Shown: positions 23,801 through 35,459 of the stretch, piece by piece | Layout of the letters: every line of letters begins with the position of its first letter | Position numbering within the stretch: the first letter of the stretch is position 1 | Position numbers and translations under genes: made by a program | Origin: Jaapia argillacea MUCL 33604 | Taxonomy: Eukaryota > Basidiomycota > Agaricomycetes > Jaapiales > Jaapiaceae | Direction: 5' to 3' | DNA: 64,000 bases | Assembly (NCBI GenBank): GCA_000697665.1 | Contig: KL197742.1 | Coordinates: 12,192-76,191 of the forward strand | Notes under the pieces: model-generated | What the model saw: only the letters and a program-made list of their open reading frames with translations | Databases searched by the model: none | Told to the model about the DNA's origin: nothing

Positions 23801-26800
23801 TCCCCATCAGCCACAGAATACTTTGCCAAGCAAAGCACCAACCTTAAAGTGAGCGTGTCCATAGACACAAAGACCTTGTTCAGCTCAGCGAGGATAGTGA
23901 TAGCCTCGTCGTACATGACCTGAGCATCCTCTCCCCGACCCGTCACCTGAGCATACTGCCCGTGCAGGCGCCGAATATCTGCGGCATCGGGTCCCAGACA
24001 CTCCCCAAGTAACTCAGCCGCCTTCATGATACATTGATGACTTTGATCCAGATGGCCGAGTGAGAGGAGTATTTCACCCTTTTTCGCCAACGCACGGCTA
24101 AGGATCGCTGGGATGTTCAACGACTCGGCGAGGTCTCGGGCCTGTTCGATGAAATATTCGGCCTCTCGTGCAAATCCGCGGTGGAAGTAAGCCTGAGCGA
24201 GAGCGAACAATGTCGACAGCAGTCCCTCAGCTATGCGCCACTCCAGTCCATCCGTAGACGAAGTGGAACGGGGAGTTTTGGGAAGGGAATCGGCCTGGGA
24301 GTCCACGCCACCACTTGTATTCGTCAAAGCGTCTTTAATATCCGCCATATCGAATGGATTCGAAGGCTGGGTGGGCTTGCTGGTTGGCGCGACAGAAGGG
24401 CCGAGTCGCGTTAGGTTTTCCATGGCTCGATTCCACAGCCGGAGGGACTGCAGCAGGCCATTCAACGAAGTCGATGGGTCGTCCTATCCACAACATGAGA
24501 ATATACCACAGCAGGAGGTTGTGAACATACCTTCGAATACTGTATAATCGCAAACGTACTAGCCGCCATCGCAGCACGCTCAAGACGATACACCCGCACT
24601 CGAACTCTCTGAGCAGTAGACAAACCCTTTTCCTCAATGGTCAAAGCGTCAGCGAGTCCCAGAGCTTCACAATATACCGTCGAACTGCAACTCCAAAATT
24701 CAGTACAGACAGGGTGAGTGAACACAGGACAACCCGCCTTTTCAGAACATTGTCGATAACCGCCAACGACTCCGCAAAACGGAGGTAGAACAGCACTCGG
24801 ACTTCCTCTGACGATTGTGGGCCACGAGCAACCTCGAGAGCTTGGGTGAATATCTTCCCTGCTCGTTCGTTCTTACCCAATTTGACATACTCGTGGGCGA
24901 GATCGACGCTCGACTTGATATAGGCTGGAGGACCGATCAGAATACGGAGTCAGAGGTAGAGCGCAGCACGAAACCATACCGTCACCATTGGTAGCTACAT
25001 TTCGTTCACTCAATCGACGAATAACGTTCAGAGTTCGAATCTTCACCACAACGAGTCCGAGCAAGCCCACAAGGTGCGAAGCCGTTTCTGTACAGGGAGG
25101 TTAAATCGAGGACTTGGAACAAGCGAGCACAGACGCACGAAGGAGGGTTATAAGCTTCTCAATATCATCCAACATTAGCACCGGCTTCTTGACTTCAGTC
25201 GACTGGGTAGGCGTTGCCTGCGGAGCATTGAGCGACACCGCCTCCAAAGCTTCAGAAACACCAATTAGCGATACCCCTTAACAACCAATTGATCCCCACC
25301 TTTCCGAGCAGGCCTCGGCGGCGTAACAGGAGCCCTCTTCGGCACTCTGCTCACCCTCGACTTCACCACCGTCACAGCGCGAGCAGCATTCAAAACCTTC
25401 TTTCCCGATCCCCTCCTACTCGCAGCAAGACCTTTCGGAGACATGACGCCTTTCGGCTGCGACTGTGGAAGAAGTACCAAAGTCCGAAGCAACCGACAAG
25501 CCTCGTCGACGTGTTCCGCAACCAAGGTCGATTGCAGGGGGTCTGCTCGGCGATGTGCATGAAGAGCTAGCCATACGTGTGCTGTTGCGCGATACTGCGT
25601 CGACAGATGCGCGAGATTCGCATCACAGCCAAAATCCTACGAGGAAATTCATCAACAATCATCATGAGGTAAATCAAAGGAATAACGCACCTCACGCGTT
25701 AAGAGAGCCTCGACCTCCTGGCCAACGTCACCAAGAGGTCGCCCAGAAACTTCATCCAATCCCGAAGCATCCTGTCCTCCTTTATACGTGACCTCCAAGC
25801 ACCTCAACAAAACCCTAGCCCTCTTCACCGGTCTCTTCTGCTGATCATAAACCGATAGAGCGTCGAGGAGCAAACACTTGGTGGCAGTACGGACATTCTC
25901 CTTCCAAATACTCCCTTCAAGCCCATCAATTTGTCGTTCAATCAACGCTCCAACAACCGAGGACAACTCGGCGACACCGTACAATTGCTGGAGGGCGGAT
26001 TTCAAAGACACATCCTCCGGCGCCTTGAACAACTCGCACACCCCCATATACGTCACTCTATCCACCACAACCCCAAGTTGCCTATGCACAGGCGACATTT
26101 CAAACATCTGTGAAGGCAACGAACTATTCACCAGTTGCAGTAACGGAGGTTCACTTAGCGGGAAAGACAAGATGGACTGAACCGACGCATCATACGCAAG
26201 CTAGAAGCCAAGATTTAAGTCAATAACCCGTAAATTGGGGATGGAGAACCAACAAACCTGTCGATCACCCATCTTCGAATAACAAACCCCAAGCAACTCC
26301 CACCTCCTATGCAACTGCTCCTTCATCTGTCTCCACGCATCCTCCAACTTCTCCCCTTCCCCATCCCCCTTCCTCATGCTTAACGCCATCCTACCAAGCG
26401 GACATCCAACACGAAGGAACCGAACAGCTCCACCATACTTCTCGGCGTGATAGAGCGTCAACGCGATATTATGAAAAGCACCTGAGAGACAGCGAACGAA
26501 GTTTGGGTGGGATGAAGAATCGGATGTTGGGGATGAGATTTCGCCTTTGGGACTGATGGATAGTCCGATGAGTGAAGAGGCGCGTATGAGGAGGTTGTAT
26601 GATGGAGTGTATGTATCGGGGTTTGTGGGTACTAGAGAGGTACGAGCAAGGACGAAGAGGGTTTCGAGTGCGGGGCTGATGAGATCTGAAGCGGATTTCT
26701 ACGAATATCGTGTTAGGTCGGTTCGTAACCCGTGAAATACGAGAGGTTCACCTGTTTGCAAGCGATTTCGAGAACCTCAACAATATCACTTAACAAGTCT

Positions 26801-28542
26801 CGAACACCATTCACAACTACCCCGTGGCTCGACGCTGTAGTCTCAACGAGCTTCACAGCAACTCGTCTCAGCTTCTCTAAAGCCCGTTTGACCTTCGCGC
26901 TAGCCCGTGACAAGCCTTCATCCCGGTCTTCTTCAGAGGCGTCGCTTTCATAGATCAAGAAGGACGATGATCTTGCAAGGCACGCCTTGCCATCTTGAAC
27001 GCGACGCGTGACGTCATCGTTCGCATCTACGGCCAAGTTGAATACACGACACAAGGAAGAAGGGAGTTGGAGAAGCTTACCATCTCCTGCCTTCCACTGT
27101 TCGAGGAGTGCAGTGACTTGTGTCAGAGTAGCACAAATTTTCGCTGCGTCTATCGTAGTTTTGTCCTTCTCCTTAGACGTTCTGCCTGTCGGGGCAGGAT
27201 TTGATGAGTCGTCCACACCGACTGGTTGCGGTTCCGCATCTACTTTGATGACGTCCTCCGAGGAGCTAGAAGGGGTTACGGAAGGAGATGTAGACACTCT
27301 TTGCATCAAGCTCGAGATCCTATCCACAATAGCGAGGTCTCCTTTCTACAGAACCAATACTCAGCGGGCATCACAAGCTTTACAGGAACCATACATACCC
27401 GTGTAGCAATTCCCATCCAGTATTCACAAAACCCAACGAACGCCCGCCCATTGACGAACTCTCGTCGGTCCTCCCGAGCTTCCGCACCCTCCACCACTTG
27501 ACACAAACCTTCCGAAACGAGATCCATCGCCTCCATTTCCGAGACCGTCGACGAAGAAGCAACCGATTTCACAAATGTGGTCACAAACTTCAGGGCTTGG
27601 TCCCAGAAAGTATCCGGTTGAATCGTAGAAGGACTTGTGGATAATAAACAACATAATGCATAGCATCGTGCTCGAAAAGCTTGCGGCGAGTGGGTAGGTG
27701 ATTGAGATATTGAGTTGGATGCCTTGACTAGGGCTGTGTATGCCCGAGTGAGAATGGAATCTGTGTGTTTGGCGGGGAGATGGGTGAAATGGGGTATCCA
27801 ATGCAATAGTGATGGGGTATCGAATAGTGTGCTTGTGAACGAAGGAGATTGATCGGGGTTGGCGTCTAGGCAAGAGTAGGATAGAGATTGTAACGTATTG
27901 AGAAGGTACGTGGAGAGTAGAGTGAGTTGGATGGGATCCATTGGGTCATTTGTGGACGGAGGGAGAGGCAGGGAGAGCAAGTGAAGTTGTCCTGCATGTA
28001 TCAGGCCGGAAGGAGTCTCGCTGGGGTTTAGCAGCTTGAGCATCATAGGATGCATATCGGAAAGAATGTCCAGAGACACGATAAACTACCAGTCACCGAG
28101 TTCAGATCATTATGCAGTACAAGGATATCGTGGCGCTCACCAGCTCCAGAGCAATAAGCTTCCCCGACATACTACAAGCCGCTCGTTCCACATCGACAGC
28201 ATCCTTCTCAGTCGTGCCTTTCCGTAACAATTGCAAAGACTTCTTCGCAGACTGAACGCAGGAGGTGACTTTCGAAAGATTGCCAGACGTCGCGGTAGAT
28301 TTCTGAGCAGCTCTCCACCCTGTTTGCGCCAGCGCAGAGAGTGTCTGAGATGCAGCATTCACTGAACGCATGGCGGCAGCTCTATCCTCCCCAGACTTGT
28401 GGGCGGGAGCATTTCTATGGGCTTTGGCGTCGATGACGAGGCCTGAGGCGAGTTTGTCGGCTAGATCATTGACAGTTATAGGTTTTGGGGGTGCTCTTGA
28501 AGTTGGTGGACGACGTTTTGTAGGTTGTGATGCGGTGGGCAT
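20864..28542 (-). CDS. ESP1: Separase (cysteine peptidase family C50)
   Basis: A long minus-strand gene of many exons, roughly 2,200 residues. The protease cleaves the cohesin kleisin at anaphase. The peptidase region is unmistakable: LPSNWTVITINL, LIFCLPLKGR and LTFDDAMAELREIIRLS (about 22.5-22.8 kb), VFLVLDKNVQGIPWESIP (21.8 kb), then YFGHGGAEQY with the catalytic His (codon 21334-21336) and MLWGCSSGALREMGEF with the catalytic Cys (codon 21256-21258). The last intron rebuilds AGCPTLVANLWDVTDRDIDK across its junction. The N-terminal two thirds are helical TPR-like sequence (for example AYFHRGFAREAEYFIEQA near 24.2 kb), with a basic Ser/Arg/Lys patch near 25.3-25.5 kb. I chose the Met at 28542 (MPTASQPTKRR); an in-frame Met at 28584 would add 14 residues. 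Individual exon borders in the middle are approximate. Confidence 0.93.
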
Positions 28543-28739
28543 AGCGGTTGATATGAAAACAGTTTGGTGGATGATGTGAACCAAGGCGAAACGCGTCGGT
28601 GGCGTGGGCGCGATGGCTCAGCTGACCGTGTCAGACTCAGGCTGCTCACGACGTCATTCACTCAGACCACTGCGACCCCCATCATGTATTCCTACCAACA
28701 GCACGGTCGTACACACATCCAGAAATTGTTCATATCAGC

Positions 28740-30711
28740 CTACACATGTTCATTCTCATGCAGCGTCATCTCATCAAACTCCTCCAACAGCTCATCCAAC
28801 GCAACATCAGGGAAATCAGCCTCCTCCTCTCCCCTCTCACCCTCTTCACCCATCTCACCCGTCCCTTCCACACCAGTACCAGGACCCTCATCAACATCCA
28901 TCGCAAACTGTGTCTTCTTCCTCGACTTCCCACCCGCAAGTCCCGACCCAACTCCCATCTTAACATCCTTCGCCTTATACAAATTCACAGTCCCTCTCAA
29001 CTCCGGATCTTCCTCCAAATCTCTCAAAAAGATCTCATAATCCTCCTCAACCTTCTTCTGATCTCTACCCCCCATTCGCCCAACAACTCCCTTCCCATCA
29101 TCCTCAACCTCCTTCGCAATACTCTTCAACTTCCAAGCTCTGGATTTCTTATTCTTGCGGCGGTTCGGATAGAACTTCTTGACGAGGATGATATCAGGTA
29201 TACGATGACTAGGGAGCTTTGCATAATCGTCCGAATTGAAGTTCGTATTCGAGAGGTGGTATCCAAGCACCGAATCTCCCGGTTGGAGTATGGCACCAAG
29301 GTGCGTCCGAGTATGATATATTTGGTTGGTGAACGTAGATGATTCGTAATCCATCATCCCGTCATCTTCATGAAGACCTGAAGACCGAAAAGCCCCAGCC
29401 ATAGCGACCTGTGCATCGGCAAGCACAAGCTTTCCCCGCGTCGGGCCAGATGGCTCGATATCCAGCACCGTAAACTCCACGAGGTCGGTAACGGTGGCCA
29501 AAGAGTCAAAGGCACCTCGCCAATATACGGGCGACGTCAACTCGCTTGATTGAAGTGTCGATGGATCGAGCAATTGAATCGAGTTTCCTACACGACTGCA
29601 GATCACCAACGGGTTGATGTTGCCAAGTTGTCGTGCGAGTTTCGATGGGATGCAAACGAGGTCGTCCTTGCATATCGGCATGATCTCTACGGAGTAGGTG
29701 AATTTATAGTTGGCAGTGTTCGAGTGCGTGTCGGCAGATAGCAGCTGCTCGGATGATTTTGATCTACATAAGACACCAAGTCAGTCGAGCGTTCATAGCG
29801 AAAAAGGCTGGAAACAACGCTCACCGGATAGGCACCACACTAGCCAAAAAATCAACCATTTTGATAGCATGACTCCGCTGACTATAAAAAAAGTCAAGTC
29901 CATCTCTGACTTCCTTCACCGAGATGGTATCCTTTTGAGCGGCATGTTTGAGGATGAGTTGTTCCAAATACATGAACGTCCGTTTATGCGGAACCTTCTG
30001 CCTAACTTGCACAACCGCTTTCCAAGTATTCTTAGCCGCCTGTCTCGCACAATCAGGACATTGTGTATACTGCACCAAATATTCAATCTCGAATACTTGT
30101 TCGAGGATAGTCGAAGTGAGGACCTACAACAACTTCATCAAGACTCTCCCTCGTACGACGAGTATGCGATGAAAGACGTACCTCTTTTTGAATAGTCAAC
30201 GAAACCCTCAATCGTTTCGAATGCGGCTCCGTCCAAATAAAATGAGCCTCCGTCAACCGAACTTTATTCAGCCCTTTCAACCTCTTCAAACAAATCGCCA
30301 ACAACTCTTGCGATTCAGGTTGTGCGATCACCCACGATGTAGGCGGTGTCAAAAACCTTTCGCAATTCCTACAAAACGACAACGATGCTAAAAATCACCC
30401 ACCAGCATGAGTACGCGAACCACTATAGAAGGTAGATGGATAGTATACTCACATTGTTTTGGGATCCCTTCTGTTATATCGACGCTGGGTCGGAACCGCC
30501 ATCAGTAGAGAAGACCTGCGTAACAGACCTTCGTCAAAACCGACTCACGTATTCCGCAAGCATGGTACACAAAGATTTGCAGAATTCGGTACGATCGGTG
30601 TACCTAATCTCTCATCTTCAGTCTCCTCTTTCACAATCCAACAATCGTGGAGTACTCACCGCAATCGGCGCATAGGACTCGGTGAACAGGTGCTGAGGGT
30701 ACGAACTCCAT
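28740..30711 (-). CDS. NMD3: 60S ribosomal export protein NMD3
   Basis: Six exons (30711-30660, 30603-30549, 30484-30453, 30387-30182, 30123-29825, 29763-28740) join in phase to 555 residues. NMD3 binds nascent 60S subunits and recruits CRM1 for nuclear export. The N-terminal zinc-binding cysteines are spread over four tiny exons: VLCADCGTPIVP, CVPCLRNTVDITEGIPKQ, FCRNCERFLTPP, then QYTQCPDCARQ in exon 5. The core motifs ANYKFTYSVEIMPICKDDL and DYEIFLRDLEEDPELR are typical of the family. The acidic C-terminus with EFDEMTLHE fits the leucine-rich export-signal region. The gap to separase is only 197 bp. Without the small 5' exons the gene would appear to start at an internal Met. Confidence 0.95.
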
Positions 30712-31168
30712 ATCGGCTGAAACGAGTACCCTCTAGGGTAATTGGGTGTCCGACGAGTGTTATCTTATGGCAGAAAAACGAGAAAGGCGTCTCGGTATAT
30801 ATACAAGCTTGGAGAGAGATGCGGAGCCGCAGAGGCTTTGAAAGCAGGAGGAAAGAAATTTCGAGCGCTGAGTCAGCAGATCTTCACTCTCTCGAGTCAA
30901 GATAAGGAGAGACTGATGGTTTCGAACGAATTTACATTTTATTCACGGAGACCTTCCAGGATCTCAGGGATGTAGGAGGGGATGCGCGTATACGAAACAT
31001 GGGGGAAAAGCGGGACTTTACAGAGATAGATCTATAAAAATCGAAAGAACCGCCCTCGTAGAGATGTTTCGCAACCAAGATCTGGTACCCAGACACACCG
31101 TACTAGAACGATGCGTATCAAGATTTCAGCCAGATACCCAACACATCGAGGCGGAGGTTACACTTACC
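30712..31168 (-). promoter_or_regulatory. Intergenic upstream of NMD3
   Basis: This 457-bp gap lies between two minus-strand genes and holds the NMD3 promoter and the 3' end of the F-box gene. Open frames in it are short and unlike any family. No tRNA-like fold was noticed. Confidence 0.4.
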
Positions 31169-32882
31169 TCAGGTGGACGGGGGAGATCGTAAATAATCCA
31201 TGACAAGTATCTGGGTTCCTTCCCCGACACATAATCGACCCGAGACAGGACAGTAGTCCATAGGAACAAGTCTCTCATTACTCATCCATACGCAGAGTGC
31301 ACTCCCAGTCAGGCTTGCCCGTAATGTGTATTGAGAAGACGGTGACCAATCCAAAAACACTTCCTGGTCTTTGTCTTGCACTCCGGGAAGAGTAGTGGTG
31401 CGATCAAGGGGCTTATGTGACGAGTCGAAGAGGCCAGGAACGGACATCGGTGGGACCTTTCCGTATAGATTACCCATGGCATGCAATGCGTATTGAGAAG
31501 ATGTTCCATCATCTCGTGCGATGCGTAGGCGCCAAAACCCAGTGTTAGTCAAGGAAACCTGTGAGTTCGCTGGGGTGGCTACCCATACGGCCTCTTCACC
31601 GAATGTGGTTTCAGGTATATCCGCCGCCGTTTCGGTAGTGGCTTCCGCGTCGGGATTCCGGGGATGGAGAAATGGCAAGCGATAAACGAGCATAACGCCG
31701 TTGGACCGATCGACAGCGATCAGTTCATTATCGCGGACGGTGATCTTTTGCATCGAAAGTGTCAGTATGTGAAAGGATTAGGGAGTCGACGAAGAGACCT
31801 ACCATGTCCATGTCGTATGGTACTTCGGTGAGGCATCCCCAAGAATCCGAGACATAATTCCAAACAGTGATCTCCGAGTCGATGCATGCTAGAATAAGGT
31901 CGGGTCCAAAATATATCGATCCTCCACCTATCTGGTCCACGGAAATCGCGTACTTTCCAACGTGATGGAAATTCGGGGAAGGTGTGAATATGTTGAGGAT
32001 GAAGACGTCCAACTGAACTTCACTTAGCGATATAACATCAACGTCTTCGTCAATCGAACGATCATCTCAGTACGGGTGATGACACTCACTCTTCTTCGTC
32101 GGATATGGCGAGCATATATATACCAGTGCCATCATTGACTGGCGTTTCAATAAGCTGGATGCCCTCGTGTCCGAAATTCATGTCCCCAACTTCCACTGTA
32201 GCCATCGGTTTCGACTTTTTAGGGAATGATGCCGAAGAATCTAGACCAAGATCCCAAAGTTCAACCAGGCCGAGTTGTGTTGCTGTTACAACAAACCTTC
32301 CACCTGGGACAAGCTTCAGTGCGGTGAATTTGTGGAGAATTCGATGACGGCTTCGCCCTGTGGTGAGGCTTCGGGTAGACAATGGTTCCAATTTGGCACC
32401 GGCGTCTTCGAGGACACCGCGACGCAGACGGGCAAGGAACCGGTGAGGCGACGTGGATATGTGCTCTAACATCTTCTGGTTTGAAGTCTCGATGGGGAAA
32501 GTGGAGGGTAAGATGTTGTGGGTTGCAAGGAGTTCACGAAACAAGCGAATCCACAATATTCGAGCGTGTGAGGCCGATTGCAGAGTTTTGGAGCACTGGG
32601 GGGCCAAGACGCGTCAAAAGTGAGCAAAGTGATTACAGGTGTGTAACTTACACGCCGAAGAGACAGAATGTCCGGAGCATCCAACAGAGCCATTATCTGC
32701 ACGAGGATATCCTGGAAGACCCCGGACAAGTTCGCCTGGGCATCGTTGTGCATGACGGCGGGGCGCAGGAGGTCCAAAAGGGTGGAAGCTTGAGTCAAAG
32801 ATTGTTGGCAAATAGGCAACTTGAGTAGAACCCTTGATTCTGAGTCGCTGCCATGGTCTTCATGGCAACCGGACGATCCCAA
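31169..32882 (-). CDS. F-box protein with WD/propeller-like C-terminus
   Basis: Four exons (32882-32652, 32595-32090, 32022-31803, 31744-31169) join in phase to 510 residues. The F-box is at about 50-77 (FQDILVQIMALLDAPDILSLRR) and continues across the first intron with CSKTLQSASHARILWIRLF, the usual fungal arrangement. The rest contains propeller-like strands such as LKLVPGGRFVVTATQLGLVELWDLG and LILACIDSEITVWNYVSDSW. F-box proteins are adaptors of SCF ubiquitin ligases; the target cannot be guessed. Agaricomycetes have very many such genes. The pseudogene at 7.1-7.7 kb is a relative. The last exon stops at TGA just before a gtaagt, so a longer 3' model is not excluded. Confidence 0.8.
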
Positions 32883-33089
32883 ACATTTTCCGTTCCGTAT
32901 TACACCTACGCTGGCGCTGCAGTTGTCGGAATACAGTATCTGAACTTGCAGGCTCGAAGAGTTACAATTCTGAAGATTTGAACACCGTTTGATTGGAGGA
33001 CTTCAGAGGAGAGCTTAGTCAGCCAAGCTGAATTTACAGTGAACGCCCGTCGTCCAGTCCTTGTCATCTTTGCCCTCCTTGCGGCCATC
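32883..33089. promoter_or_regulatory. Bidirectional promoter, F-box gene / RPB10
   Basis: Only 207 bp separate the divergent start codons, so both genes must share this region. No defined core-promoter motif was found by eye. Confidence 0.5.
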
Positions 33090-33523
<434 letters not shown>

Positions 33524-33956
33524 TATCTCATATCCGATACTCTTTAGACGTGTTGTATAGTACCAGTCGCCATAATCGCAATACGGCTACTTGGCCTGTA
33601 TCACGCGTCTTTGCCGAAAATGCCTGGTCATCAACCCCAGCCACACGCTCCGCCACCAGCTATGGCTCCCTTTGCCTCGTTGTCGTTCAAACTTGGCCCC
33701 CTCAACCCCAATACCACCACCCTCATTGGCTCCGATATCGCCATCAAATTCGCTTCAAAGCACCATTATCTCTCCCGACCTGCCCTTGTTCTCGTTCACT
33801 CTTGTGGTCTTTGTTGCCTTCGTCCATGTCACGTGACACAGTTTTCCTGAAGGACCATGCGTGCCACCGTGCGGTAGTATAAGAACGCTCGATGATTTCG
33901 AAAGCCACATCTCCGAACCTGACCGATTTTCTTTCTCTCTTTTAATTCTTTCAATC
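33524..33956. other. Intergenic, short open frames only
   Basis: This 433-bp stretch lies between RPB10 and the next gene. Overlapping open frames at 33590-33880 are Pro/Ser-rich in all frames and show no family motif. The pyrimidine-rich part just before 33957 fits a leader. Confidence 0.45.
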
Positions 33957-35037
33957 ATGGCCCTTCACGACCCCCGTAGACCGGGTTTACTCACTCCCCT
34001 TTCCAACTTTCCCTCTCTATTCCTTCCTCCCCTCGGAACCACATCTGTCGTCGTCGAAGGTCATATTCCGTATGAAGGTTTACAACCACCCGTGATCCCT
34101 GTTGAGGATCCTGATCATAGTCTCCGAGGGGAGGTGTACGAGGTGAGACTTGTCGCATATAGTGGAATAATATCTCGCAGCAGCGTCACTGATGGCTCTC
34201 CCCCTTGGATTGTGAAGGTCGGCGAAGAGGTGGACGTGCGTCGGCTCGACTGTACGCTAAGAAAATTCTCGGAATGGACGAGAGGTCGAGTGATCAAGAA
34301 AGGACACAGCCGGTTCTTCGTCAGTCATTCATCCTATCGAATCTTTCTTAGCTCAGGTCACTAAACCTTGTTTATCTCTCTACAAATCCCCTGAACGGGT
34401 TATTCAATCTGTTTTACCAAAGCGTAGTTGGGCGCCGTCATTGCCTACCTCGAAGTCGAACTCTACTTGAAGGCTTCCGAGACCTCTCGTTACGCAACGG
34501 GCGGAACCTTCAGGGCCCACCCTCTTCTAGGCGAGGCGCATCGTCTCAAATCTCCGTTTCCTACCTTCAGTTTTGAACAAGCTCTCAATCGGTACAGACG
34601 GATAGTGAGCATCCAGTTCTTCCTATCTGCTTCTGTTTCTATGATATTCGACCGCCAACCACTAACCGAAATCTCATGGCGTTCTAGAGAACTGTCTTCG
34701 CCAAAGCGACGGTGCGACCACATGGGCTTAGAAGACCGCCCCTAACAATCTGGACGCCGGCTGTCCTCGATGTACGTGCGCCCTTCCCGTTCCCCTGGTT
34801 CTGCCCCACTTACGTATCCCTCAGACACACAGCGACACCTTCCAAGGACCCTTTCCCGTCACCTTCTTTCCTGGCTCCCTAGCAGCGGAAGATTATGGTC
34901 ACTCCAAACATGGCAAGCCGATCCCTCTGCGTGTGTGCGACCTCTTCCAAGCCCTCGAGGTACTACCCTACACTAGGGGCACTGCTATGGCGCTGAGAGC
35001 GAATGGGCAGGTTATTGATGTCACCTCGCGTTTGTGA
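33957..35037 (+). CDS. Hypothetical protein, four exons
   Basis: Exons 33957-34319, 34428-34604, 34688-34771 and 34825-35037 join in phase to 278 residues. The splice phases and uninterrupted frames make a real gene likely. An extra intron at 34143-34217 (75 bp, starting gtgaga) would keep the frame and give 253 residues, so the first exon is uncertain. Recognisable text includes SNFPSLFLPPLGTTSVVVEG near the start and VTFFPGSLAAEDYGHSKHGK near the end. I do not recognise a family. There is no signal peptide or clear membrane segment. It is convergent with UGGT. Confidence 0.65.
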
Positions 35038-35459
35038 TCGAGGTGGGGCGTGCTTGAGGTGGTGGTTTAATTCGGTCGGGCTGGGGGGTGCTTGAATGAG
35101 TTTATGATGGGCTGGTCCCCTTTCTTCACGATGTTTAACGATACTAACCTGAAGATCACATTCCTTATTGGCGAGGTGTTGCTCGGTTGTCTGTGGGTTG
35201 AAAACCGGTCTCTGATCTCTCGACTCCTCGATGAACGTTAGACCAACGGATTGAGATTGACTCTTGGATGCTTCACAACCCGTTCAGGGGGCGTTGTTCA
35301 GTTTGTGAGAAGCTCACCGACTTCAGTCCTTCAGACGTCGTTTTGAAACTCCCTGAGGCTGGACGAAATGGACAAACGAGACAGGGAGGACTTCGCTAAA
35401 TATCAAACCGAAGCTGCACAGCGAGCAGTAGATACCATCTAAATGACCGGAACCGGAGC
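35038..35459. other. Convergent intergenic region
   Basis: A 422-bp gap between the stop codons of the hypothetical gene (+) and UGGT (-). It must carry both 3' ends. No gene was seen. Confidence 0.5.

Noticed and set aside
30900-31160. Possible tRNA in the NMD3/F-box gap
   Set aside because: No cloverleaf with a T-loop consensus could be formed by eye.
33591-33850. Small plus-strand ORFs between RPB10 and the next gene
   Set aside because: Several overlapping frames with Pro/Ser bias and no splice-consistent extension or recognisable motif.
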